Below are positions 54,732 through 63,255 of a stretch of 64,000 bases of DNA, in pieces. The stretch's first letter is position 1, and the number at the start of each line of letters is the position of its first letter. Source of the DNA: Falsiroseomonas selenitidurans (GTDB taxonomy: Bacteria; Pseudomonadota; Alphaproteobacteria; Acetobacterales; Acetobacteraceae); the NCBI RefSeq assembly GCF_012103215.1, contig NZ_JAAVNE010000009.1:1-64000 (forward strand), in the 5' to 3' direction. A program made the translations under genes and the position numbers. The notes below the pieces were generated by a model. The model saw only the letters and a list, made by a program, of their open reading frames with translations. It was not told the DNA's origin and searched no databases.

Positions 54732-55637
54732 ATGCTGGACATCCGCCCCACCGGTGATGTGCTCGGCGCGACCGTGACCGGGATCGACCTCTCCCGCCCC
54801 ATGTCGGAGCCGGATTTCGCCGGCATCCTGCGCGCGCTCGGCGCGCATGGCGTGCTGCGCTTCCCGGAACAGCTGCTGCAGCCGGCCGCGCTGCGCGACT
54901 TCTCCGCCCGCTTCGGCAGCATCCAGTATTCCGTCACCGGCAAGTTCCAGGACCCGGAAGTGCCGGAGGTCGGCACGCTGTCCAACATCGTCATCGACGG
55001 CAAGCCGATCGGCATCGCCGATGCCGGGCAGGACTGGCACACGGACATGTCCTATCGGGACACGATGGGCTTCGTGAACGTGCTGAACGCCCACAAGGTG
55101 CCGATGCGCGACGGCAGGCCGCTGGGCAACACGCAGTTCGCCAACATGCACGCGGCCTATGAGGCGCTGGACCCGGCGCTGCAGCGGAAGCTGGAGGGCA
55201 TGACCGCGACGCATGACTTCAACAAGTTCTGGGAAGGCATGCTGGCCAAGGGCAGTGGCCGCGGCGCGCTGACCCCGGCGCAGCGCGCCAGCCGCCCGCC
55301 CTCGATCCACCCGATCTTCCTGACCCATCCGATCACCGGCCGGCGCGTGCTGTACTGCAACCCGGGCTACGCCGTGCGCATCAACGAGCTGGACGAGGCG
55401 GAAAGCGCCCGGATGCTGGACCTGCTGTTCGCGCACCAGCTGGAGGACCGCTTCATCTACAACCATGTCTGGGCGGAGCGTGACCTGCTGATCTGGGACA
55501 ATATCGGCACGCTGCACAATGCGCTGCCGGACTACCGCGCCGATGAGCCGCGGCTGATGAAGCGCTGCCAGGTGATGGCGGACCGCGTCTTCCAGCCCGG
55601 CTTCGTGCCGCAGGCTGCGCTGGCCGCCGCGGAATGA
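54732..55637 (+). CDS. TauD/TfdA-family 2-oxoglutarate dioxygenase, first cassette
   Basis: A 301-residue Fe(II)/2-oxoglutarate dioxygenase. The facial triad is H103 and D105 in DWHTDMSY and H262 in GTLHNA, with R274 a likely 2-oxoglutarate ligand. THPITGRRVLYCNPGY is a family segment. Relatives hydroxylate taurine, aryloxy acids or carnitine-type compounds. GGAGAAGGAGG precedes the ATG. It is coupled to the FAH gene by ATGA. A paralogue with matching residue positions is at 61433. Confidence 0.9.
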   Translation: MLDIRPTGDVLGATVTGIDLSRPMSEPDFAGILRALGAHGVLRFPEQLLQPAALRDFSARFGSIQYSVTGKFQDPEVPEVGTLSNIVIDGKPIGIADAGQDWHTDMSYRDTMGFVNVLNAHKVPMRDGRPLGNTQFANMHAAYEALDPALQRKLEGMTATHDFNKFWEGMLAKGSGRGALTPAQRASRPPSIHPIFLTHPITGRRVLYCNPGYAVRINELDEAESARMLDLLFAHQLEDRFIYNHVWAERDLLIWDNIGTLHNALPDYRADEPRLMKRCQVMADRVFQPGFVPQAALAAAE

Positions 55638-56476
55638 AGCTGCTCAGCTTCCGCACGCCGCAGGGCGCCAGCCATGGCGTCCTGCGCGGCGAGACGGTGA
55701 CGGATCTCGGCCGCCGCACCCGCTACCCGACGCTGCGCGCCCTGCTCGAAGCCGGCGAGGAAGGCCTGGCCGCGGCGCGCGCCGAAACCGCGGCGGACCA
55801 CACCCTGCCGGATCTGGCGCTGCTGCCGCCGCTGCCGGACGCGGGCAAGATCATCGGCATCGGCCTCAACTACCGCTCCCACGTCGCGGAACAGGCGGGG
55901 CGGGAGCCGCCGCCCTTCCCGCGCGTGTTCAGCCGCTGGAACGACAGCGTGGTGGGCCATGGGGAGGCGCTGCTGCGGCCGAAGGCATCCCTGCAGTTCG
56001 ATTATGAGGGCGAGCTGGCCATCGTCATCGGCCGCCCCGGCCGGCACATCGCCAAGGCGGACGCCTACGCCCACATCGCCGGCTATGCCTGCTTCTGCGA
56101 CGGCAGTGTGCGCGACTGGCAGCAGCACACCACCACCTCCGGCAAGAACTTCTTCCGCAGCGGCGCCTGCGGGCCCTTTTTCGTCACCGCGGATGAGGTC
56201 GGCGACCCGACGACGCTCACGCTCCGCTCCCGCCTCAATGGGGAGGAGGTGCAGCACGCCTCCACCGGCGACCTGATCTACGACATCCCGACGCTGCTGC
56301 ACTACGTCTCCACCATCACGCCGCTGGCGCCCGGGGACATCATCGCCAGCGGCACGCCGGAAGGCGTCGGCTCCCGCCGCACGCCGCCGCGCTGGCTGCG
56401 CGCGGGCGATGTGTTCGAGGTGGAGATCACCGGCCTCGGCACGCTGCGCAACCACGTCATCGACGAGGAAGGCTGA
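55634..56476 (+). CDS. Fumarylacetoacetate hydrolase-family protein, first cassette
   Basis: A 280-residue FAH-fold protein. Metal ligands are suggested by DYEGELAIVIGR (two Glu) and the Asp in CDGSVRDWQQH, and the C-terminal motif is SGTPEGVG followed by PPRWLRAGD. Family members hydrolyse C-C bonds in beta-diketones or decarboxylate or hydrate 2-hydroxydienoates. It starts inside the TauD stop and lies 5 bases before the NTF2-like gene. It probably processes the dioxygenase product. Confidence 0.9.
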   Translation: MKLLSFRTPQGASHGVLRGETVTDLGRRTRYPTLRALLEAGEEGLAAARAETAADHTLPDLALLPPLPDAGKIIGIGLNYRSHVAEQAGREPPPFPRVFSRWNDSVVGHGEALLRPKASLQFDYEGELAIVIGRPGRHIAKADAYAHIAGYACFCDGSVRDWQQHTTTSGKNFFRSGACGPFFVTADEVGDPTTLTLRSRLNGEEVQHASTGDLIYDIPTLLHYVSTITPLAPGDIIASGTPEGVGSRRTPPRWLRAGDVFEVEITGLGTLRNHVIDEEG

Positions 56477-56481
56477 ACCGG

Positions 56482-56910
56482 ATGGACGAGATCTTGGCGG
56501 CGGCGCGCATCCTCGCCTGCCAGCAGGCAATCCACCGCTTCTACGCGGCGCTGGACCGTGGCGACTTCGCCACGGTGGCCAATGCGCTGGCGCCACACGG
56601 AATCTGGCACCGCCAGGGCAAGGCGCTGCGGGGCCCGGGCGACGTGGCGCAGGCGATGGCGGAGCGCCCGGCCGGGCGCGTCACCGCGCATCTGGTGCAG
56701 AACCTGGTGGTGGAGCTGGAGGGGCCGGAGGCTGCCCGCGCCCGCTACAACACGCTGGTATTCCGCCACGATGGCGAGGCGGAGGCGAAGCCGCCGGCGC
56801 CGCTTGGCGTGCCGCTTTCCATCGCCGCGGCCGAGGATCGGTTGGAGCGTGACGCGAACGGCGCCTGGCTGGTGGTGGAACGCCGCTCCGCCCGGGTGTT
56901 CGGGGCATGA
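56482..56910 (+). CDS. SnoaL/NTF2-like small protein
   Basis: A 142-residue protein with a cone-like alpha-beta fold as judged by ACQQAIHRFYAALDRGDFATVANALAPHGIWHRQGKAL. Relatives are polyketide cyclases, ring-hydroxylating dioxygenase beta subunits and isomerases. It begins 5 bases after the FAH gene and overlaps the Ldh gene by ATGA. The exact activity is unknown; in an oxidative pathway an isomerase or hydratase is plausible. Confidence 0.75.
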   Translation: MDEILAAARILACQQAIHRFYAALDRGDFATVANALAPHGIWHRQGKALRGPGDVAQAMAERPAGRVTAHLVQNLVVELEGPEAARARYNTLVFRHDGEAEAKPPAPLGVPLSIAAAEDRLERDANGAWLVVERRSARVFGA

Positions 56911-58013
56911 GCGCGGTGGCGGATGCGATGCTGATGGTGCCGGCGGCGCGCGTGCGCGCGCAGATCCTGTCCATCCTGCTGGCCTGGGGGATGACGCCGG
57001 ACCTGGCCGAGACCACGGCGAGGATGATGGTGGAGACCGACCTGCTCGGCGTCGACTCCCACGGCATCTCCATGCTGATGACCTATGAGGCGCGCTACCG
57101 CGAGGGCCGGCTGAACCTGCAGGCGCGGCCGCGCATCGTGCAGGAAAGCGCGGCGACGGCGCTGGTGGATGCCGGCGCGGGGCTCGGCCACCCGGTTTCC
57201 GTCTTCGCCATGAACCTGGCGGTGGACAAGGCGATGCAATGCGGCGTCGCGGTGGTGGGCGTGCGCAACTCCCACCATTTCGGCGCCGCCGGCATCTATG
57301 CGCGCATCGCGGCTGAACGCGGCGCCATCGGCATGGTCACCAGCGCCACGCGCGGCATCGCCATGGTGCCGACGCGCGGCGCGGTGCCGGTGCTGGGCAC
57401 CAACCCGCTGGCCTTCGCTGCGCCGGCCGCGCGCAACCGCCCCTTCGTGCTGGACATGGCGACCACCACGGTCGCCGCCGGCAAGGTGAAGGTCCACCAC
57501 CTGAACGACCGGCCGGTGCCGGCCGGCTGGGTGATGGATGGCGCGGGCGAAAGCGTCACCGACCCGCACCGGGCGCATGAATTCGTCATGCAGCGGCCGG
57601 AAGGCGGCCTGACGCCGCTTGGCGGCACGCCGGAGATGGCGAGCCACAAGGGCTATGGCCTGGCCATGATGGTGCACATCCTGGGCGGCACGCTGGTCGG
57701 CGCCAGCTTCTCGCCGATCCGCAATCGCACGCAGTCGGAGACGGATCCGGACGGGCTCGGGCATTTCTTCATGGCGCTGAACCCCGCCGCCTTCCGCGCG
57801 GCAGGCGAATTCGAGGCCGATCTGGACTCGGCCATCGACGTACTACGCGCGACCCCGCCGGCAGACCCGCAAAAACCCGTTCTGGTGGCCGGCGACCCGG
57901 AGGAAGCGGCGCGGGCGCGACGGCTGCAGGAGGGGATCCCGGTGCCGCCGGCGCTGGATCGCCTGATCCGCGGCATCTGCGACCGCGGCAAAGTCGACTA
58001 CCTGCTGGGCTGA
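56907..58013 (+). CDS. Malate/L-lactate dehydrogenase family oxidoreductase
   Basis: A 368-residue enzyme of the Ldh_2 (YlbC/AllD) family, which uses NAD(P) but lacks a classical Rossmann fold. Blocks are ETDLLGVDSHGISML near residue 43 with the catalytic His, VRNSHHFGAAGIYA near 117, and PVLGTNPLAFAAP near 165. Members act on ureidoglycolate, 2,3-diketogulonate, malate or sulfolactate. It ends the four-gene overlapping run. The substrate is not predictable. Confidence 0.88.
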   Translation: MSAVADAMLMVPAARVRAQILSILLAWGMTPDLAETTARMMVETDLLGVDSHGISMLMTYEARYREGRLNLQARPRIVQESAATALVDAGAGLGHPVSVFAMNLAVDKAMQCGVAVVGVRNSHHFGAAGIYARIAAERGAIGMVTSATRGIAMVPTRGAVPVLGTNPLAFAAPAARNRPFVLDMATTTVAAGKVKVHHLNDRPVPAGWVMDGAGESVTDPHRAHEFVMQRPEGGLTPLGGTPEMASHKGYGLAMMVHILGGTLVGASFSPIRNRTQSETDPDGLGHFFMALNPAAFRAAGEFEADLDSAIDVLRATPPADPQKPVLVAGDPEEAARARRLQEGIPVPPALDRLIRGICDRGKVDYLLG

Positions 58014-58045
58014 CAGGCAGGAAGAAAGCAAAGGGAGGAACGGCA

Positions 58046-59620
58046 ATGAAGAACAGCACCCTCAAGGCGATGCTGCTGGCGGCCACCGTTTGCGGGGCCG
58101 CCCCCGCCGGGGCGCAGACCCTGCGCATGGCGGTCGGCGCGCAGGTGACGTCGATCGACCCGCATTTTCACAACATCTCGCCCAACAACGCCTTCGCCTC
58201 CGCCATCTTCTCCAACCTGATGGAGATGGACCCGAATTCGCGGCCGGTGCCGGCGCTGGCGGAAAGCTGGCGCCCGGTGGGCGAGGATGTGTGGGAGCTG
58301 AAGCTGCGCGAAGGCGTGCGCTTCCACGACGGCACGCCCTTCACCGCGGACGACGTGGCCTTCACCTTCGACCGCATCCCGAAGGTGGTGAACAGCCCGG
58401 GCAGCTTCCGCACCTACACCCATGCGGTGATCGGGGTGGAGGTGGTGAACCCCACCACGGTGCGGCTGCGCACGCGTGGGCCGGACCCGGTGCTGCCGGC
58501 CAACCTCTCGCAGGTGCCGATGCTGTCGCGCCATATCCATGAAGGCGCCTCGACCGAGGATTTCAATTCCGGCCGCGTCGCCATCGGCACCGGGCCGTAC
58601 CGGATGATCGGCGGTCGCTCCACCGACAAGATCGAGCTGGAGCGCAACGACGCCTATTGGGGCGGGGCGGAACCCTGGGCGCGGGTGGAATACCGCATGG
58701 TGACGAACGCCGCCGCGCGCACTTCCACCCTGCTGTCCGGCGATGTGGACTTCATCGACCAGGTGCCGACCGCCGATCTGGCCCGGCTGCGCCGCGACGA
58801 AGCCATCCGGATTTCCGAAATCGCCAGCCTGCGGCTGGTGTATTTCCACTTCGACCACCTGCGCGAGGGGCCTTCCCCCTTCATCACCGACAATGACGGC
58901 AACCCGCTGCCGCGCAACCCGCTGCGCGACCTGCGCGTCCGCCGCGCCCTGGCGATGGCGGTGGACCGGAACGCGATCGTGGAACGCGTGATGGAAGGCA
59001 ATGCGGCGGCGATCAACCAGTTCATGCCGCCCGGCGCCTTCGGCCATGCCCCGGACCTGCCGCCGCCGCCGGCGGACCCGGCCGCGGCGCGCCGCCTGCT
59101 GGCGGAAGCCGGCTATCCGGAGGGCTTCCGGATCACCCTGCACGGGCCGAACGACCGCTACCCGAACGATGCGCGCATCACCCAGGCGGTGGCGCAGATG
59201 TGGTCGCGCATCGGGGTGCGCACGGCGGTGGATGTGCAGCCCTTCTCCAGCTTCGTCTCCCGCGCCTCGCGGCAGGAATTCTCCTCCTTCCTCGTGTCCT
59301 GGGGCAGTTCGACGGGCGAGCCTTCGGCCGGCATGCGCTCCGTGCTCGCCACCTACGACCGCGCCGCGGGCACCGGTTCGGTGAATCGCGGGCGCTACTC
59401 CAACCCGCAATTCGATGCGCTGCTGGCCCGCGCGCGGCAGGAGCTGGACGATACGAAGCGGGAGGGGATGCTGCAGGACGCGATCCGCCTGGCGATCGCC
59501 GACCAGGCGATCATTCCCACGCATGTGCAGCGCAATGTCTGGGCGATGCGTCGCAACGTGACGCACACGCCGCGCACCGATGAGCGGACGCGGCCGCAGG
59601 ATGTGCGGCCGGCGAACTGA
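58046..59620 (+). CDS. SBP family 5 peptide-type ABC receptor
   Basis: A 524-residue periplasmic receptor. The signal peptide ends APAGAQ near residue 25. The block ALAESWRPVGEDVWELKLREGVRFHDGTPFTADDVAFTFDRIP near residue 70 and RVRRALAMAVDRNAIVERV near 300 are family 5 features. GGAGG precedes the ATG at 58046. It follows the Ldh gene by 32 bases and may supply the first cassette with substrate, but no cognate permease is in view. Confidence 0.9.
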   Translation: MKNSTLKAMLLAATVCGAAPAGAQTLRMAVGAQVTSIDPHFHNISPNNAFASAIFSNLMEMDPNSRPVPALAESWRPVGEDVWELKLREGVRFHDGTPFTADDVAFTFDRIPKVVNSPGSFRTYTHAVIGVEVVNPTTVRLRTRGPDPVLPANLSQVPMLSRHIHEGASTEDFNSGRVAIGTGPYRMIGGRSTDKIELERNDAYWGGAEPWARVEYRMVTNAAARTSTLLSGDVDFIDQVPTADLARLRRDEAIRISEIASLRLVYFHFDHLREGPSPFITDNDGNPLPRNPLRDLRVRRALAMAVDRNAIVERVMEGNAAAINQFMPPGAFGHAPDLPPPPADPAAARRLLAEAGYPEGFRITLHGPNDRYPNDARITQAVAQMWSRIGVRTAVDVQPFSSFVSRASRQEFSSFLVSWGSSTGEPSAGMRSVLATYDRAAGTGSVNRGRYSNPQFDALLARARQELDDTKREGMLQDAIRLAIADQAIIPTHVQRNVWAMRRNVTHTPRTDERTRPQDVRPAN

Positions 59621-59627
59621 ACCAAAG

Positions 59628-59656
59628 GGCCGGGCGCGCCCCCTGCGCGCCCGGCC
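59628..59656. terminator. Bidirectional terminator hairpin
   Basis: GGCCGGGCGCGC (59628-59639) and GCGCGCCCGGCC (59645-59656) form a perfect 12-bp stem with a 5-base loop, between the convergent receptor and serine hydrolase genes. Confidence 0.85.
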
Positions 59657-59663
59657 TGGCGTC

Positions 59664-60506
59664 TCAGCGCAGGGTGTCCCAGCAGGCCCGCGCGATCCGG
59701 CCGATGCTGGCGAAGCTGGCGGCGAAGCCGGGCAGGCCGTCCGGCATCGTCTCCGGCACCCAGTCCGTGGCAGCGGAGAGGATGAACAGCGGCCGGCCCT
59801 CGTCATAGACGATGCCGGCATCCATCCGCCCGCGCCGGCCGCGGCCGGTCTTGTGCGCCACCTTCGTCCCCCAGGGCAGCAGCGAGGGGATGACGTTGCG
59901 CAGGATCTGCCAGCTCAGGATATCCAGCGCCAGGCGGCACAGGTCCGGCGTGCAGCCGAGGCGCTTCGCCACCTCCGTATCCTCCGACCCGCGCAGGATC
60001 AGGTCCAGCAGCAGCACCTGGTCGGATTGCGTCGTCGTCGCCACCGCCTCCGCCGGGTGGTCCCAGCCGATGCCGAGCGGCGGGATCAGGCCGCGATGGT
60101 TGGTGCCGGTCATGCCGATGGAATGGCAGTAGGGGTCCATCGTCTCCGGCCCCAGCCGCTCCAGCACCGCCTGGGTGCAGACATTGTCGCTGGTGATGAT
60201 CATGTTCACCAGCACGTCGCGGAACGGGATGACGCAGCCCGGCGTCATGTAGCGCCAGGTGCCGGAAGCGACATCCTTCTGCAGCCGCGCCTCCATCTCC
60301 ACCTTCTCGTCCAGCGTCAGCTTCCCGGCCTGCACCGCGGCCAGCGCCGCCATCAGGATGGAGGTCTTGCGCACGCTGGCCGATGGCGCGCGGACATCGC
60401 CCTCGTGATGCGCCTCCGCGCCCCGGCGCAGATCCTTCACGTGCCAGCGCGTGGTGAAGGGGTAGGAATCGCCGATGGCTTTCAGCGTGGTGGCCAGGTC
60501 CTGCAT
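59664..60506 (-). CDS. Class A beta-lactamase-fold serine hydrolase
   Basis: A 280-residue protein with the active-site SxxK as SVRK (S44, K47), the SDN motif at residues 106-108 and KTG at residues 219-221. This spacing matches class A beta-lactamases. No signal peptide is visible, whereas true beta-lactamases are secreted. It may therefore be an esterase or amidase using the same fold and act on a pathway intermediate. GGAGGAG precedes the ATG at 60506. It lies between the first cassette and the second IclR gene. Confidence 0.8.
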   Translation of the reverse strand: MQDLATTLKAIGDSYPFTTRWHVKDLRRGAEAHHEGDVRAPSASVRKTSILMAALAAVQAGKLTLDEKVEMEARLQKDVASGTWRYMTPGCVIPFRDVLVNMIITSDNVCTQAVLERLGPETMDPYCHSIGMTGTNHRGLIPPLGIGWDHPAEAVATTTQSDQVLLLDLILRGSEDTEVAKRLGCTPDLCRLALDILSWQILRNVIPSLLPWGTKVAHKTGRGRRGRMDAGIVYDEGRPLFILSAATDWVPETMPDGLPGFAASFASIGRIARACWDTLR

Positions 60507-60572
60507 CTTCGTCTCCTCCGATGCCGCATGCTATCGCCAGGCCGCCGCGGATCATAGGGATGCCAGGCAGGA

Positions 60573-61340
60573 TCAGGGGTTTCCCGAAAGCGTCGCCAGC
60601 CGCTGGCGCATCAGCCGCAGGATCGAGGCGCGGCTGCGCCGCATGCGCGCCAGCGGTCCGCTGACGGCGAGCGCCAGCGGCCGGTGGCCGGGCGCCACGG
60701 GCAGCGCCATGGCGAACATCGCCGTGTCCGGCACCACGGAGGCCTCGCTTGTCGCGTAGCCCTGCGCGCGGATCTGCGCGAGCTCGGCCAGCAGCGGCGC
60801 CACCGCCACCGGCGTCGTCCCCCGTGCATTGATGCCGCGCAGCAGCTTCACCACCGCCGCTTCCCCCTGCTGCGCCAGCAGCACCTTGCCGGCGGCGGGC
60901 AGGAAGATGGGGCGGCGCGATCCCGGCTTGATATGGAAGCGCACCGGCCGGATGGATTGCAGGATGCGGATGTAGTCCACGTATTCGCCATGCTGCATCG
61001 CCAGCACGATGGTCTCCCCGGTTTCCGCCTGCAGCGCATCCATCACGCGCGGGATGCCGCCCTCCTCGGCGAAGAAGCGGTCGAAGATCCAGGTGCCGAG
61101 CACGGCGAAGCGGATGGTCGGCTGGTATTCCCGCGCGCGCGGCGCGTATTCCAGGTAGCCCAGCGCCAGCAGGGATTTCAGCAGGACGGAGGTGGAGGAC
61201 AGCGGGAAGCCCAGCGCGGCGGCCACCTCCGTCACCGTCGCCGGGGCGTGGCGATGGGCGAAGAACTCGAAGATCTCCAGCACCCGACCGGCGGATTTCA
61301 CCACGCCGTCCATCCGCCCCGCCCCCATCTGCCGCTTCAT
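60573..61340 (-). CDS. IclR-family transcriptional regulator, second cassette
   Basis: A 255-residue regulator. The N-terminal helix-turn-helix spans about residues 14-65 (VKSAGRVLEIFEFFAHRHAPATVTEVAAALGFPLSSTSVLLKSLLALGYLEY). The effector domain includes GETIVLAMQHGEYVDYI and LPAAGKVLLAQQG. Two starts are possible: 61340, or 61313 (MDGVV), which has a G-rich stretch upstream. It is divergent from the second TauD gene and is 92 bases from it, so it probably controls that cassette. Confidence 0.87.
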   Translation of the reverse strand: MKRQMGAGRMDGVVKSAGRVLEIFEFFAHRHAPATVTEVAAALGFPLSSTSVLLKSLLALGYLEYAPRAREYQPTIRFAVLGTWIFDRFFAEEGGIPRVMDALQAETGETIVLAMQHGEYVDYIRILQSIRPVRFHIKPGSRRPIFLPAAGKVLLAQQGEAAVVKLLRGINARGTTPVAVAPLLAELAQIRAQGYATSEASVVPDTAMFAMALPVAPGHRPLALAVSGPLARMRRSRASILRLMRQRLATLSGNP

Positions 61341-61432
61341 GTATGTGGAATCGCGCCAGCGCGCTGCAACGTCTGTTGACCGGCGCCCCGCCCTCGGGGA
61401 AGCCTGCCTGCAAGGGGAAACGGAGCAGGGTG

Positions 61433-62311
61433 ATGCGCATCATCGCGAATGCAGGCGGCGTCGGCGCGCGGGTGGAGGATGTGGACCTCGCCCAGCCCTT
61501 GTCGGAGGGCGATTTCCGCACGCTGCTGCGCGCGCTTGGCAGCCATGGCGTGCTCTGCGCGCCGCGCCAGTCGCTCGATGCCGCGCAGCTCAGCCGGCTG
61601 GGCGGTCGCTTCGGCACGCTGGAACACAACGTCGCCAACATGTTCCACCCGCCCGGGCACCAGGAGGTGATGGTGCTGTCCAATGTGGTGGAGGATGGCA
61701 AGCCGGTCGGGCTGAACGATGCCGGCCAGGGCTGGCACACCGACATGAGCTATTCGCAGGAGATCGCGCTGGCCAACATCCTGCACGCCAGGCGCGTGCC
61801 GCGGCGCGACGGCAGGCCGCTGGGCGCCACGCAGTTCCTCGACATGCATGCGGCCTATGACGACCTGCCGGCGGAGGTGGTGCAGCGGCTGGAGGGCCGC
61901 AGCGCCATCCACGACTTCAACAAGTTCTGGGAGATGATGCGCCAGCGCCCGGGGTCCACCCGCCCGGCGCTGACCGAGGAGCAGCGCCGCCGCAAGCCGC
62001 CCGTGCCGCAGCCGATCTTCCGCACCCACCCCATCACCGGCCGCCGCGTGCTGTACTGCAACCCCGGCTACGCCATGCACATCGAGGGCTTTGAGGCGGC
62101 GGAAAGCGCGGCGATGCTGGAGTATCTGTTCCGCCACCAGTCGCAGCCGAAATACCTGTATTCGCACCAGTGGACGGAAGGCGACGTGCTGATGTGGGAC
62201 AACATCGCCACCACGCACAACGCCGTCGCCGACTACCGCGCCGATGAGCCGCGCTACATCCTGCGCGTGCAGGTGATGGCAACGCTGGACTACGCCCGGC
62301 TGGCCGCCTGA
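61433..62311 (+). CDS. TauD/TfdA-family 2-oxoglutarate dioxygenase, second cassette
   Basis: A 292-residue paralogue of the enzyme at 54732. Facial triad residues H102, D104 (GWHTDMSY) and H262 (ATTHNA) and R274 align with it. It lacks the longer C-terminal tail. GGGG precedes the ATG at 61433. It shares a 1-base TGATG junction with the FAH gene. Divergent residues outside the active site suggest a different substrate from the first copy. Confidence 0.89.
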   Translation: MRIIANAGGVGARVEDVDLAQPLSEGDFRTLLRALGSHGVLCAPRQSLDAAQLSRLGGRFGTLEHNVANMFHPPGHQEVMVLSNVVEDGKPVGLNDAGQGWHTDMSYSQEIALANILHARRVPRRDGRPLGATQFLDMHAAYDDLPAEVVQRLEGRSAIHDFNKFWEMMRQRPGSTRPALTEEQRRRKPPVPQPIFRTHPITGRRVLYCNPGYAMHIEGFEAAESAAMLEYLFRHQSQPKYLYSHQWTEGDVLMWDNIATTHNAVADYRADEPRYILRVQVMATLDYARLAA

Positions 62312-63222
62312 TGCGCCTGCTGAGCTACCGCGCGCCGGATGGCGCGCGCCTCGGCGCCCTGCTCGGCGCCGACCGGATGGTGGATCTGCGCGATGCGCTG
62401 GCGGCCGCGCGCGCCGCGGCCGGGGAACCGCCGGGGCCGCCGCTGCCCGGAGACATGGTGGCCTTCCTGTGGGGCGGCGACGGGGCGCTGGCCGATGCCG
62501 CGCGGGCGCTGGCCTTCGCCGCGCGGCCGGACCAGGCGGCGCTGCGCCGGCCCTACGATGCGGCGCTGCTGCTGGCGCCGGTGCCGCGCCCGGGCAAGAT
62601 CCTCGGCGTCGGCCGCAATTACGGCGAGCATGCGAAGGAGGTCGGCGGGCCGAAGCAGGAGATGCCGCGCATCTTCCTCAAGCCCGCCAGTTCGGTCGCC
62701 GCGCCCGGCAGCCTGCTGCGCATCCCGCCCGCCGTCACCAAGCCGGATTGGGAGGCGGAGCTGGCCGTCGTCATCGGCCGCCCGGCCTGGCAGGTGGAGG
62801 CGTCCCGTGCGCTGGAACATGTGGCGGGCTACACCCTGCTGAACGATGTCAGCGCGCGGGAATTCCAGTTCGACGTGGCGCCGCCGCAGACCTCCTTCGC
62901 CAAGGGCATGGACGGCTTCTGCCCCATGGGGCCCTTCCTGGTGACGCCGGAGGAGGTGGGCGAGCCCTGGGCGCTGGAGCTGCGCTGCTGGCTGAACGAG
63001 GAGCTGGTGCAGCACGGCAATACGCGGGACCTGATCTTCCCCGTCGCCACGCTGATCGCCCATCTCAGCCGCTTCATGACGCTGGAGCCGGGCGACGTCA
63101 TCGCCACCGGCACCCCGGCGGGCTCCGGCGCCTTCCGCACCCCGCCGCGCTGGCTGCGCAGCGGCGACCGGCTGCGCATGGAGATCGCCCGGATCGGCGT
63201 GCTGGAACACGGCATCGCCTGA
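62311..63222 (+). CDS. Fumarylacetoacetate hydrolase-family protein, second cassette
   Basis: A 303-residue FAH-fold protein with metal-site segments DWEAELAVVIGR near residue 150 and NDVSAREFQFD near 180, and the C-terminal GTPAGSGAFRTPPRWLRSGD motif. It parallels the first-cassette FAH protein in position and role. The start ATG overlaps the TauD stop (TGATG). It is followed 33 bases later by a Bug receptor, probably co-transcribed. Confidence 0.9.
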   Translation: MRLLSYRAPDGARLGALLGADRMVDLRDALAAARAAAGEPPGPPLPGDMVAFLWGGDGALADAARALAFAARPDQAALRRPYDAALLLAPVPRPGKILGVGRNYGEHAKEVGGPKQEMPRIFLKPASSVAAPGSLLRIPPAVTKPDWEAELAVVIGRPAWQVEASRALEHVAGYTLLNDVSAREFQFDVAPPQTSFAKGMDGFCPMGPFLVTPEEVGEPWALELRCWLNEELVQHGNTRDLIFPVATLIAHLSRFMTLEPGDVIATGTPAGSGAFRTPPRWLRSGDRLRMEIARIGVLEHGIA

Positions 63223-63255
63223 AACGTGCCGACCAATTCAGGGAGGAAACCAAGA

